In this document: one piece after another, positions 1 through 6,122 of the stretch
How the letters are laid out: each line of letters opens with the position of its first letter
Position numbering within the stretch: position 1 is the first letter of the stretch
Assembly: GCA_007571185.1 (NCBI GenBank)
Contig: RKRX01000009.1
Location: forward strand, 1 to 6,122
Length of the DNA: 6,122 nt
Direction of reading: 5' to 3'
DNA from: Oceanicaulis sp.
GTDB taxonomy: Bacteria > Pseudomonadota > Alphaproteobacteria > Caulobacterales > Maricaulaceae
Made by a program: the position numbers and the translations under genes
Notes under the pieces: generated by a model
Databases searched by the model: none
Seen by the model: only the letters and a program-made list of their open reading frames with translations
What the model was told of the DNA's origin: nothing

Positions 1-420
1 TGTTGTTTTTTCTTGACATACTAAGTAGATTTGCCCATATAGATATGGTGTTGGAAGCAACTCCTGCACACTCCAGTTTGCGTGTTAAGTGTTTGTAATA
101 GTGGAAACTTGAGTTTACTGATAAAGTTCAGAGTGGCCATTTTTGGAACAAAAATCTCCCTCATGACACCACCACCACTTGCTTAGAATTTAGGGATTGA
201 AGCTTTGCATGGGTTTTACACAATCCTTGCAACGCTGAGTAGTATTTCCACACTTGGAAACATGGGTGCATAGAGTTCATGTCGGCATACAGTGTACTAT
301 TTGTAGTCAAGCCATGGCTGTCATTACTTACCCCCACACAATTAGCAGTTAGCTGTAAAATCTAGATAAGATGATCCCAGGGGATTGGAAATGAGAACTT
401 TAGCAATCTAGACAGTTACC
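1..420. other. Gene-free, CpG-depleted segment of probable eukaryotic origin
   Basis: I see no bacterial gene, RNA gene or recognisable repeat family here. By hand count the 420 bases hold 88 G and 81 C (about 40% G+C) but only 3 CpG dinucleotides, where about 17 are expected (observed/expected about 0.18). TG (36) and CA (35) are in excess. The adjoining 120 bacterial bases alone contain 8 CpG. CpG loss with TG/CA gain is the known signature of cytosine methylation and deamination in vertebrate-type genomes. The segment ends inside the codons that should continue the ATPase gene, so the junction lies at about 408-422. I infer a chimeric clone, read or assembly join. A true insertion or rearrangement is possible but less likely. 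The source species cannot be named by eye. Confidence 0.75.
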
Positions 421-2963
421 ACCAGTGCATCATCCAGAACAACGGTCGCGGGATAGCCTTGTTCGGTAATCATTTCGGCAAAGGCAAGACGAACGAGAAC
501 AGCGATCTGCTCCTGTGTCCCCATGCTCAGGTGTTTGAAAGATTCTTCATAACCGCCTTCACGAATAACACCGACAATATGCAGATTTTCGTCAATCGTG
601 ATCTCAGCGCCTGGAAACAGGAATTGCAAGTAGGGGTGGACCCTCCTTAGAACCGGCGAGAGATACCGTTCTTTCGCCTTGGCTTCTGCGGAGCGCAGAG
701 TCGATAACAACAGAGAAAGTACCGATACCTCGCGCTCATAGCGCTGCAGTTTGTTTTCAGCCAACTTTATCTCGCGTTTTTTATGCTGAATGGCCTCATC
801 AAGGCCAGCGCCTTCAAGAGCTTCAATGTGCGACTGAAGCCCTGCAAACTTCTCTCTCAGACTAGAACGCTTGTCGCGACGCTCCTGTAACGCTGTCTCC
901 AACCGCGAAACCCGCACTTCAAGTTGCGGCAGTGTTTCACCCTCACGCTGCCGTTCAAGCTCACAAACAGACTCCTCCCGATCTTCCAGCGCCTTTCGAG
1001 CGGTCTCTATAATAGCCGTAAGGTCATCATCGGAAGTCTGTACTTCGGCTTCGTTCAGTTCTTTCTTCAGCTTGTCGAGACGTTCCTTCCCATCGTCATG
1101 TCGTGTTTTCACACTTCCTAGCTCGATCCGAATACAGTCCATCTCTTTTTCTGGCCCCGTAAGCGCCGCCCGTATTGCCGTCTGATCATCCCTCGCTTCC
1201 TGAGCACTATCTTGGGCGGAGGTGAGAGTCTGCTCGGCTTCTTTCTCGGATGGCAAGCTCTTGGCTCCAAGATCGGCCAGCTCCCGTTCGAGAGTTGCCT
1301 TCAGATCAGCAATACGATCGGCTAGCGGTTCTCCACCGGCGGCGGCGTCATCGGTCGTAAGCGCGTACAATGCGGCTTCCTGCCGTGCAAGTTCGGCATC
1401 GTGTAAAAGCTTCTCGCGCCTTACAAACAAGGCTTCAGCGGCATCAATCGATGCAGCGCCGCATTCTTCAAGTGCAGCCTTGAGAGCGGTATCTGCATTG
1501 CGCTGCTGTGTAACGAGCTTTTCCCGGTTCTTGATTGCAGGTTGAACAGAAATGTCGCCATAATCGGGGATGGTGACCGTCATTCCTTCGGTCGCTTCAA
1601 CCCGCGTCTGATCAGAAGCGAGCGTCGCTCCCTCAACCTTGATTCTGGATAGTCGTTCAGAAGACATGTGGAATGACACGATGGTTGCGGCGGCGGAAAG
1701 GCGGGAGCGAGCGGTTTCCAGTGTTTTCGTGGCATCCCGTATCGTTTCAATATTCTCGGCGGTCACGAGAATGGCCGCCGCATCCTGTTGGGCGTTCTTC
1801 CGCTTTTTCTCGGCCTTATGAACTTTCTCGTAACGCTGCTGAAGCTCGCGAATACGGTCTTTGCATTGAACCGCAGTGAGAATTCGGCGAGCCATCGACA
1901 CGGCTTTGTCCGATTCGGTGACAGCATTTTCGGCTTTTTTCGCATCTCTGCGGAGGTCCGCGACCCGTTCCCTTAATTCCCGATCCTTCTCATGAACCTC
2001 ATCGAGTTTCTCCTTCGTCGCCTTCATCGCCTCAGCGTCGGTCGTGATCTGCTTTCTCAGCGTGTGACGCTCAGCAAGAGCATCTTCAGCTTGTTTCAGA
2101 TCACGCTTTCCAAGTTCAACCTCTGTTGCTGCGGCCTCAATGCGTGTTTCTAGCTTGGCAAGCTCACCGTGTCGGGTCCGTGCGGCACCTAATTCCTCCC
2201 TGTCTTTCTGATCTTGCTCTCCAGATGAGAGGCGCGCGAGTATTTCCTGCTCGGCTTCCAGCTCTTCTAAAAACCCAGAGAGATCGCTACGGCGGATTTC
2301 CAACCCTTTGAGATCAGAACACAGAGTCTCTACCGTTTCGATCAACTTTTTGTAGTCTCCGCGTGGTTTTTTGGTGGATGTGACAAGCTCGGAGAGTTGT
2401 TTATCAACCGTGTCGGGCAACGCTTTTCCGCGTTTGCCGCCAAGAACATCGCCGACTTCCGATTCCAATGCGTTGTGCAGGTTCGCACGCGCACTGTCGG
2501 GAAGATCGAGCGCGCCGAAGGACTGGCCTTGCTGGACCCAGAGCACGTTCCACATACCGAGCGTCTCGGGCTTTGCGCCCATCTTTCCAGGTTCGCCAAA
2601 CCCTAGAAGATCGCGCAGCACGTCTTCCGCTTCATCACCCTCTAGCTTTCGCCCGTCCGAGCAGAACAGGTGGGCGTATGGTTTTTTCAAAAACCGCTTC
2701 CTGATCCGATAAGTCCCATCATCGACCGCAAATTCAAGCTCGACGACGGGTGCAGCCTGGTTCCGGTCATTCTGTAGCGCTTTGATCGGTTGAGCTCTTG
2801 AACCGTATTTCTCGAACAGCGCAGCGCGCAACGCATCAAGCAATGTTGATTTTCCCATTTCGTTGGGACCGACGACGATGTTTAAGCCGTCGCCGATACC
2901 GTCAAGACACATCGGCGTCGTGAACTTCTTAAACTGATTGATAGCGATGGAGCGAATTTTCAT
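408..2963 (-). CDS. Rad50/SbcC/YhaN-like coiled-coil ATPase, C-terminus truncated by a foreign junction
   Basis: This is a DNA-repair ATPase of the SMC/Rad50 superfamily, expected to partner the nuclease encoded just upstream and couple ATP binding to access to DNA ends. The N-terminal lobe has Walker A GPNEMGKST (residues 32-40) and a Q-loop-like segment LWVQQGQ (141-147). Long charged coiled coils follow (about 185-425 and 478-790), separated by a short beta-rich, proline-containing hinge (about 427-476). The C-terminal lobe has the ABC signature LSMGTQEQ (812-819) and Walker B TVVLDD (840-845). There is no CxxC zinc hook, so it resembles YhaN-type proteins more than classical Rad50 or SbcC. 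The start ATG at 2961-2963 has a GAGGAG ribosome site and overlaps the nuclease stop. The protein should continue past LDDALV with the D-loop and the switch histidine. Instead it reads V-T-V-stop into the CpG-poor segment, so about the last 30-40 residues (estimated) are missing and residues 849-851 are not native. The family call is firm; the true 3' end is absent. Confidence 0.9.
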   Translation of the reverse strand: MKIRSIAINQFKKFTTPMCLDGIGDGLNIVVGPNEMGKSTLLDALRAALFEKYGSRAQPIKALQNDRNQAAPVVELEFAVDDGTYRIRKRFLKKPYAHLFCSDGRKLEGDEAEDVLRDLLGFGEPGKMGAKPETLGMWNVLWVQQGQSFGALDLPDSARANLHNALESEVGDVLGGKRGKALPDTVDKQLSELVTSTKKPRGDYKKLIETVETLCSDLKGLEIRRSDLSGFLEELEAEQEILARLSSGEQDQKDREELGAARTRHGELAKLETRIEAAATEVELGKRDLKQAEDALAERHTLRKQITTDAEAMKATKEKLDEVHEKDRELRERVADLRRDAKKAENAVTESDKAVSMARRILTAVQCKDRIRELQQRYEKVHKAEKKRKNAQQDAAAILVTAENIETIRDATKTLETARSRLSAAATIVSFHMSSERLSRIKVEGATLASDQTRVEATEGMTVTIPDYGDISVQPAIKNREKLVTQQRNADTALKAALEECGAASIDAAEALFVRREKLLHDAELARQEAALYALTTDDAAAGGEPLADRIADLKATLERELADLGAKSLPSEKEAEQTLTSAQDSAQEARDDQTAIRAALTGPEKEMDCIRIELGSVKTRHDDGKERLDKLKKELNEAEVQTSDDDLTAIIETARKALEDREESVCELERQREGETLPQLEVRVSRLETALQERRDKRSSLREKFAGLQSHIEALEGAGLDEAIQHKKREIKLAENKLQRYEREVSVLSLLLSTLRSAEAKAKERYLSPVLRRVHPYLQFLFPGAEITIDENLHIVGVIREGGYEESFKHLSMGTQEQIAVLVRLAFAEMITEQGYPATVVLDDALVVTV

Positions 2964-2972
2964 TGACTCCTC
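2960..2972 (-). promoter_or_regulatory. ATGA stop/start overlap with Shine-Dalgarno for the ATPase gene
   Basis: The minus strand reads GAGGAG-TCA-ATGA here. The TGA of the nuclease gene and the ATG of the ATPase gene share two bases. The GAGGAG (plus-strand 2967-2972) lies in the last codons of the nuclease gene; GAGG sits 5 bases before the ATG. This is a classic translational-coupling arrangement. It supports the ATG at 2963 as the true start and suggests the two products are made in matched amounts. Confidence 0.75.
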
Positions 2973-4105
2973 ATCTGTAATTTCATGTGCTCGACATACA
3001 GTCGCTGGAGCGCCAACGCAGCAACCTCTTGATCGGGGTCGCTCATGTCCTCTGCTTTCTGCATCAGAACATCAGCGGCGGCGCGCACGAAACCACCCCG
3101 GTCAATCCGATCGAGGTCCTCTTTGCCCGGACTCGGAAAGAGCTGCCCATCATCGACCTCCAAATAACAGAAAGCCGCTGAAACCCGGTTGACGATCTGT
3201 TCCTCAAAATACTGCCGATCCTGAAGCGAAACCGCCCCCTCGACACAAAGGCGGACCAGAATCCGAGTCAGGTCACCCTCACTGCCACGCAGGGTCGAGA
3301 CAAGAGCATCTATCTCCTCGCAGCTGTTGATCTGCTTGTGGAATGTCATCCATCGGTAATGACCGGTCTCCAACGATGTCACAACGGGGGTGGCGGCAGC
3401 ATTCTCGATTTCAACCAGAAGGGCCTGTCCACCTCCCTCAACATCAAACGCATCGGTTTCAGGTGTGCCGCTATACCAGACCTTATCGTTGATCCTCTTT
3501 TGGCCATGCCAATCACCCAGAGCCAGATAAGCAAGCCCCGCCGAGTTGGGCCTGTCTGGATGGATGTAATTCGGGACATCTTTGTCATCGGAACCAAAGC
3601 GCCTGACCGTACCGTGCGCAAGACCTATACGGATCATTTCGTCCGCGGTCTCTGCTTCATCCATGTACGCTGTGGGATCCTGAAGTGTCCGTCTATACCG
3701 GAGCGGCGCCGGAAGGACAGCGAAGCCGTCGCTTTCGAAAAGTTTTGGCTCGGATGAAAGGTGAACGATCACATTGTCCGGTGTGCCTCTTTGCAGCTGA
3801 TCCCAGAGACCATGCGGCCGATGGGGGTCATGGTTTCCCGGCATGAGATGCCAGGTTACCTTCTCGAAGCTTCGCATACGTTCCAGCGGCTGATTCAGGG
3901 AACGTGGAGATAAGGCTTCCATGTCGTAGACATCACCAGCAACCAAAACATGACAAGCGCCATGATCGCCCGCCAGTTCACCCAGCCGGGTGATTGCTGC
4001 AAGCCGTGCTTCCTGAAGCAGCCCCATCGTACCGTCATCGACAAAGCGATACACCTTGCCAATCTGCCAATCTGAAGTGTGCAAAAACCTGAGGGGCACG
4101 ATCAA
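2960..4105 (-). CDS. Mre11/SbcD/YhaO-like metallophosphoesterase (DNA repair nuclease)
   Basis: This is a calcineurin-like phosphoesterase of the Mre11/SbcD/YhaO group, expected to be a metal-dependent DNA nuclease working with the ATPase encoded immediately downstream. Motifs in order are SDWQIG (residues 11-16), GDVYD (57-61), PGNHD (89-93), LAHG (162-165) and GDWHG (197-201). A cap and linker region follows to residue 381, ending KLQMRSQ. Against the Pyrococcus Mre11 ligands, D12, D58, N91, H92, H164 and H200 are present. The motif I histidine is Q14, and the first histidine of GHxH is D198. The length suits the group. The start is not ATG. An in-frame stop lies at 4112-4114, leaving only TTG at 4103-4105 or GTG at 4097-4099. 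The GTG gives MPLRFLHTSDWQ, a more typical beginning, with GAGAG 9 bases upstream; the TTG would have only about 3 bases between GAGAG and start. Four bases overlap the ATPase gene. The family is secure; nuclease activity is inferred. Confidence 0.9.
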   Translation of the reverse strand: MIVPLRFLHTSDWQIGKVYRFVDDGTMGLLQEARLAAITRLGELAGDHGACHVLVAGDVYDMEALSPRSLNQPLERMRSFEKVTWHLMPGNHDPHRPHGLWDQLQRGTPDNVIVHLSSEPKLFESDGFAVLPAPLRYRRTLQDPTAYMDEAETADEMIRIGLAHGTVRRFGSDDKDVPNYIHPDRPNSAGLAYLALGDWHGQKRINDKVWYSGTPETDAFDVEGGGQALLVEIENAAATPVVTSLETGHYRWMTFHKQINSCEEIDALVSTLRGSEGDLTRILVRLCVEGAVSLQDRQYFEEQIVNRVSAAFCYLEVDDGQLFPSPGKEDLDRIDRGGFVRAAADVLMQKAEDMSDPDQEVAALALQRLYVEHMKLQMRSQ

Positions 4106-4120
4106 TTGCTCTCATTATGG

Positions 4121-4150
4121 AAGAAGCCCGAAGGCAACTTCCGATCGGGC
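4121..4150 (-). terminator. Possible weak hairpin terminator or 5' leader structure between rnd and the nuclease gene
   Basis: On the minus strand a perfect 6-base stem, GCCCGA (4150-4145) with TCGGGC (4131-4126), encloses a 13-base loop and is followed by TTCTT. A competing inner hairpin, GAAG-TTGC-CTTC, can also form. The stem is G+C rich, but the T-run is interrupted and short. It could attenuate readthrough from rnd, or simply be a structure in the nuclease leader, since it ends about 20 bases before that gene's start. The remainder of the 183-base gap (4106-4288) shows no convincing gene or promoter. Confidence 0.25.
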
Positions 4151-4288
4151 GGCAGACTAAACCTGCTCGATGCCACCTCTGGACTCAATCCCTTGGAGGG
4201 CTTCAGGTAGGTCATTGTCTATTCAATTTTCTCCATTCTTTCTTTGCGAATATCATCAGGCTGACCAAACCTTGCCGGATCGTGGGCT

Positions 4289-5443
4289 CTATTCCAATTC
4301 AACCGCTTCCACCATGCCGTTTTCCAGCACCAGAGCCAACTTGCCGCGTGTGAGGGCCAGAGCTTTCTCGCCAAACACCCGACGCCGCCAACCCTTGAGA
4401 GCGGGGATGTCGGCTTCATGATCAGCTGCGAGTTTTTCCAGGTCCGACACGGTGGCGATCAGACGGCTAGCGACGCCTTCCTGACCGGCCACCATTTTCA
4501 GGAGAACTTTCAACATTTCGATCGCCGGACCCAGATTGGACGGGATAGATGCAGGTTTATCCACTTTGGGCGCATAAACGGCAGGATCGGCCAGGGCTTC
4601 GGCCATCAGATCCATCAACCGTTTGGCAGGTCTGGAGCGTTCGAACCCTTTGGGCAGCGCACGCATATCCCTAAGATCCTCAAGGCTTGTGGGGGCGGCT
4701 TGGGCGAGCTCGTACAAACCATCATCCTTGATGATGCGCGCACGAGGGATATTGCGGGTCTGGGCTTCGCGTTCACGCCATTCAGCAGCAGCTTTCAGGC
4801 CCGCCAACCATTCAGGCGTGGTTTTGCGCAACTTCAAGCGCTTCCAGGCGTTCTCGGGCAACATCTGATAGGTGGCGGGATCGGTAAGGGTTTTCATTTC
4901 CTCAGCCAGCCATGTTTCGCGACCGGTCCTGGTCAGTTTCTCGCGCAACACAGGGAAGAGATCGCGCAGGTGGGTCACATCGGCCAGCGCATAGATTTTT
5001 TGCTTTTTTGATAGTGGACGACGAGACCAGTCGGTGAAGCGCGGGCCTTTGTCAAGGTTCACCCTCGTCAGTGTCCGCACCAGATTGTCATAGGAGATGG
5101 AATCGCCCAGCCCCACCGCCATTGCCGCGACCTGGCTGTCAAACAAAGGGGCGGGGATCAGCCCGTCGGCGACATGAAAGAATATCTCCAGATCCTGGCG
5201 ACAGGCATGGAAAACCTTGATCACACGTTCATCAGCCAGCAAATCGAAAAATGGGGCGAGATCAATGCCCTTGGCTAGCGGGTCGATCAGCACTTCCCGG
5301 TCACCGCTGGCAGCCTGGATCAGACATAGCTGCGGCCAGAAGGCGTGCTCACGCATGAACTCGGTGTCCATGGCTACAAACTCGGCCTGGCGCAGTGCCG
5401 TGCATGCCCGAGTGAGGGACTCAGTATCAGTGATCCACTCCAT
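4289..5443 (-). CDS. rnd: Ribonuclease D (3'-5' exoribonuclease, tRNA 3' processing)
   Basis: RNase D is a cytoplasmic DEDD-family 3'-5' exoribonuclease that trims the 3' ends of tRNA precursors and other small stable RNAs using two metal ions. The catalytic set is visible: Exo I MDTEF with D26 and E28, Exo II HACRQDLEIF with D84, and Exo III YALAD with Y151 and D155, the DEDDy pattern. An HRDC domain follows at about 205-285 and a second helical region at about 295-380. The 384 residues match the family (E. coli RNase D has 375). The ATG at 5441-5443 gives a family-like start, MEWITDTESL. No good Shine-Dalgarno is close: the nearest purine run, AAAGGA, is 16 bases upstream. The gene is intact, diverges from aspS across 149 bases, and is followed on the same strand by the nuclease-ATPase pair after 183 bases, so readthrough into that pair is possible. 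Confidence 0.95.
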   Translation of the reverse strand: MEWITDTESLTRACTALRQAEFVAMDTEFMREHAFWPQLCLIQAASGDREVLIDPLAKGIDLAPFFDLLADERVIKVFHACRQDLEIFFHVADGLIPAPLFDSQVAAMAVGLGDSISYDNLVRTLTRVNLDKGPRFTDWSRRPLSKKQKIYALADVTHLRDLFPVLREKLTRTGRETWLAEEMKTLTDPATYQMLPENAWKRLKLRKTTPEWLAGLKAAAEWREREAQTRNIPRARIIKDDGLYELAQAAPTSLEDLRDMRALPKGFERSRPAKRLMDLMAEALADPAVYAPKVDKPASIPSNLGPAIEMLKVLLKMVAGQEGVASRLIATVSDLEKLAADHEADIPALKGWRRRVFGEKALALTRGKLALVLENGMVEAVELE

Positions 5444-5489
5444 GACGAACTACCATAAATCCTTTAGGGGTTTTTGCGAGCGCCGAGCA

Positions 5490-5501
5490 CAGGCTTGCCT
5501 G
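5490..5501. repeat. Short perfect inverted repeat CAGGC-TT-GCCTG in the rnd/aspS divergent region
   Basis: Two 5-base arms flank a TT centre. The heptamer AGGCTTG within it recurs at 5519-5525, 28 bases downstream, where it overlaps the putative aspS -35 box. An outer pair, AGGGG (5466-5470) and CCCCT (5502-5506), also brackets it. It might be an operator or a leader hairpin, but such short symmetry is common by chance. Confidence 0.25.
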
Positions 5502-5522
5502 CCCCTTTCTGCGCTGCAAGGC

Positions 5523-5551
5523 TTGACAGGTGAACCCAAACATTCTCTTAC
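5523..5551 (+). promoter_or_regulatory. Candidate sigma-70 type promoter for aspS
   Basis: A perfect -35 hexamer TTGACA, preceded by GC as in the alphaproteobacterial CTTGAC preference, lies at 5523-5528. A 17-base spacer leads to TCTTAC at 5546-5551, which matches the -10 consensus in only three positions. Its placement 41 bases before the aspS ATG is reasonable. The weak -10 keeps this tentative. On the opposite strand I could not identify a convincing promoter for rnd in the same gap (5444-5592). Confidence 0.4.
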
Positions 5552-5592
5552 CAGCACTCCCTGACTCCTCATGACATACGGACGATTTTTCT

Positions 5593-6122
5593 ATGCACGC
5601 CTATCGCACCCATACCTGTGGAGAGCTGAACAGCGCCCAAGTTGGCGAAACTGCGCGCCTGTCAGGCTGGATACACCGCAAACGTGACCATGGAGGTCTG
5701 CTGTTTGTGGATCTGCGTGATCATTATGGTCTGACCCAGTGCGTACTAGAGCCGGACAATCCAAATTTCGCCATCCTGGAACGTATGCGCGCGGAAAGCG
5801 TTGTAACCGTGACCGGTAAGGTGGCGGCCCGCACTGAAGAGACGGTGAACCCTAATCTGCCCACTGGCAAGGTGGAATTGCTGGTGGAACAGCTCACAAT
5901 TCAATCTGAAGCGGAAGAACTGCCGCTGCCGGTATTCGGTGAACCGGACTGGTCTGAAGAGGTGCGGCTCAAACATCGTTATGTGGACGTGCGCCGGGAA
6001 AGCCTGCACAACCGCCTTGTGCTGCGTTCAAAGGTTATTGATTCTCTGCGCCGACGCATGGTTGACGAGGGTTGTACCGACTATCAGACCCACATCCTTA
6101 CCGCAGCTCCCCCTGAAGGCTC
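5593..6122 (+). CDS. aspS: Aspartyl-tRNA synthetase, N-terminal part (runs off the window), probably non-discriminating
   Basis: AspRS is a cytoplasmic class IIb synthetase that attaches aspartate to tRNA. The window holds 176 full codons plus two bases of what is normally a roughly 590-residue bacterial enzyme. Residues 1 to about 105 form the OB-fold anticodon-binding domain, with [11 protein letters not shown] (25-35) and [11 protein letters not shown] (39-49). The catalytic domain begins near [14 protein letters not shown] (122-135) and LRSKVI (144-149). H33-G34 in RDHGG occupies the position where discriminating enzymes such as E. coli have Leu. In characterised bacterial AspRS, His there is associated with charging both tRNA-Asp and tRNA-Asn, followed by GatCAB amidation. 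The start [10 protein letters not shown] matches the alphaproteobacterial family, although the ribosome site is weak (GGAC about 9 bases upstream). The last visible residues, [13 protein letters not shown], deviate from the usual QTPILTASSPEGA, which may reflect sequence errors at the edge. Confidence 0.95.
   Translation, partial: MHAYRTHTCGELNSAQVGETARLSGWIHRKRDHGGLLFVDLRDHYGLTQCVLEPDNPNFAILERMRAESVVTVTGKVAARTEETVNPNLPTGKVELLVEQLTIQSEAEELPLPVFGEPDWSEEVRLKHRYVDVRRESLHNRLVLRSKVIDSLRRRMVDEGCTDYQTHILTAAPPEG

Noticed and set aside
1..407. Promoter-like TTGACA at 13-18 and other short motifs in the left segment
   Set aside because: TTGACA is followed 17 bases later by no good -10 and no bacterial gene, and the base composition indicates non-bacterial DNA, so a promoter call is unsupported.
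3338..3757. Plus-strand 139-codon ORF opposite the nuclease gene
   Set aside because: It is antisense to motif-bearing phosphoesterase sequence, with no ribosome site and no recognisable domain.
4106..4288. Promoter for the nuclease-ATPase pair (TTGAAT or TTGAGT boxes on the minus strand)
   Set aside because: Neither box has an acceptable -10 element at 16-18 bases, so I did not annotate one.
4117..4353. Plus-strand 78-codon ORF across the rnd/nuclease gap
   Set aside because: It has no Shine-Dalgarno, overlaps the end of rnd antisense, and has a Cys/Pro-rich composition typical of a chance reading frame.
4418..5011. Plus-strand 197-codon ORF opposite rnd
   Set aside because: It lies wholly antisense to conserved RNase D codons and resembles no family; it is a shadow of the real gene.
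5746..6009. Minus-strand 87-codon ORF inside aspS
   Set aside because: It lies opposite the conserved OB-fold and catalytic start of AspRS; a shadow frame.
1..6122. CRISPR array, insertion sequence, tRNA or rRNA gene, toxin-antitoxin or phage-defence cassette
   Set aside because: No regularly spaced repeats, transposase, terminal repeats, cloverleaf sequence or small paired ORFs could be seen. The nuclease-ATPase pair matches the known YhaO/YhaN-SbcD/SbcC repair type, not a new defence system.

Overview
Most of the window (about 420-6122) is ordinary bacterial chromosome with tightly packed genes. The protein sequences suggest an alphaproteobacterium: an AspRS opening [10 protein letters not shown], an RNase D with a long helical C-terminus, and a YhaO/YhaN-like nuclease-ATPase pair. 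The order or genus cannot be fixed from the sequence alone. The first ~420 bases are a different kind of DNA. They have about 40% G+C, only 3 CpG where about 17 are expected, an excess of TG/CA, and no gene. This looks like methylated eukaryotic, vertebrate-like DNA fused to the bacterial sequence.

Layout: 1-~420, foreign-looking non-coding segment. 408-2963 (minus), a Rad50/SbcC/YhaN-like coiled-coil ATPase cut off by the fusion just after its Walker B motif. 2960-4105 (minus), its Mre11/SbcD/YhaO-like metallophosphoesterase partner, overlapping it by an ATGA. 4106-4288, a short spacer with a hairpin. 4289-5443 (minus), ribonuclease D (rnd). 5444-5592, a divergent control region with a good -35 box facing aspS. 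5593-6122 (plus), the N-terminal 176 codons of aspartyl-tRNA synthetase (aspS), running off the window.

The three minus-strand genes could form one transcription unit: rnd, then a 183-base gap, then nuclease and ATPase with coupled translation. The nuclease and ATPase should form a DNA-end-processing complex. RNase D trims tRNA 3' ends, and AspRS, divergently transcribed, charges tRNA. The AspRS has His-Gly at the anticodon-discrimination position, suggesting a non-discriminating enzyme that also charges tRNA-Asn.

I found no convincing undescribed system. The points most worth a second look are the fusion at ~420, the altered metal ligands of the nuclease, the absence of a zinc hook in the ATPase, and a cluster of non-consensus residues in aspS at the right edge. 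Non-native sequence at the left edge and suspicious sequence at the right edge together suggest a short contig with unreliable ends.
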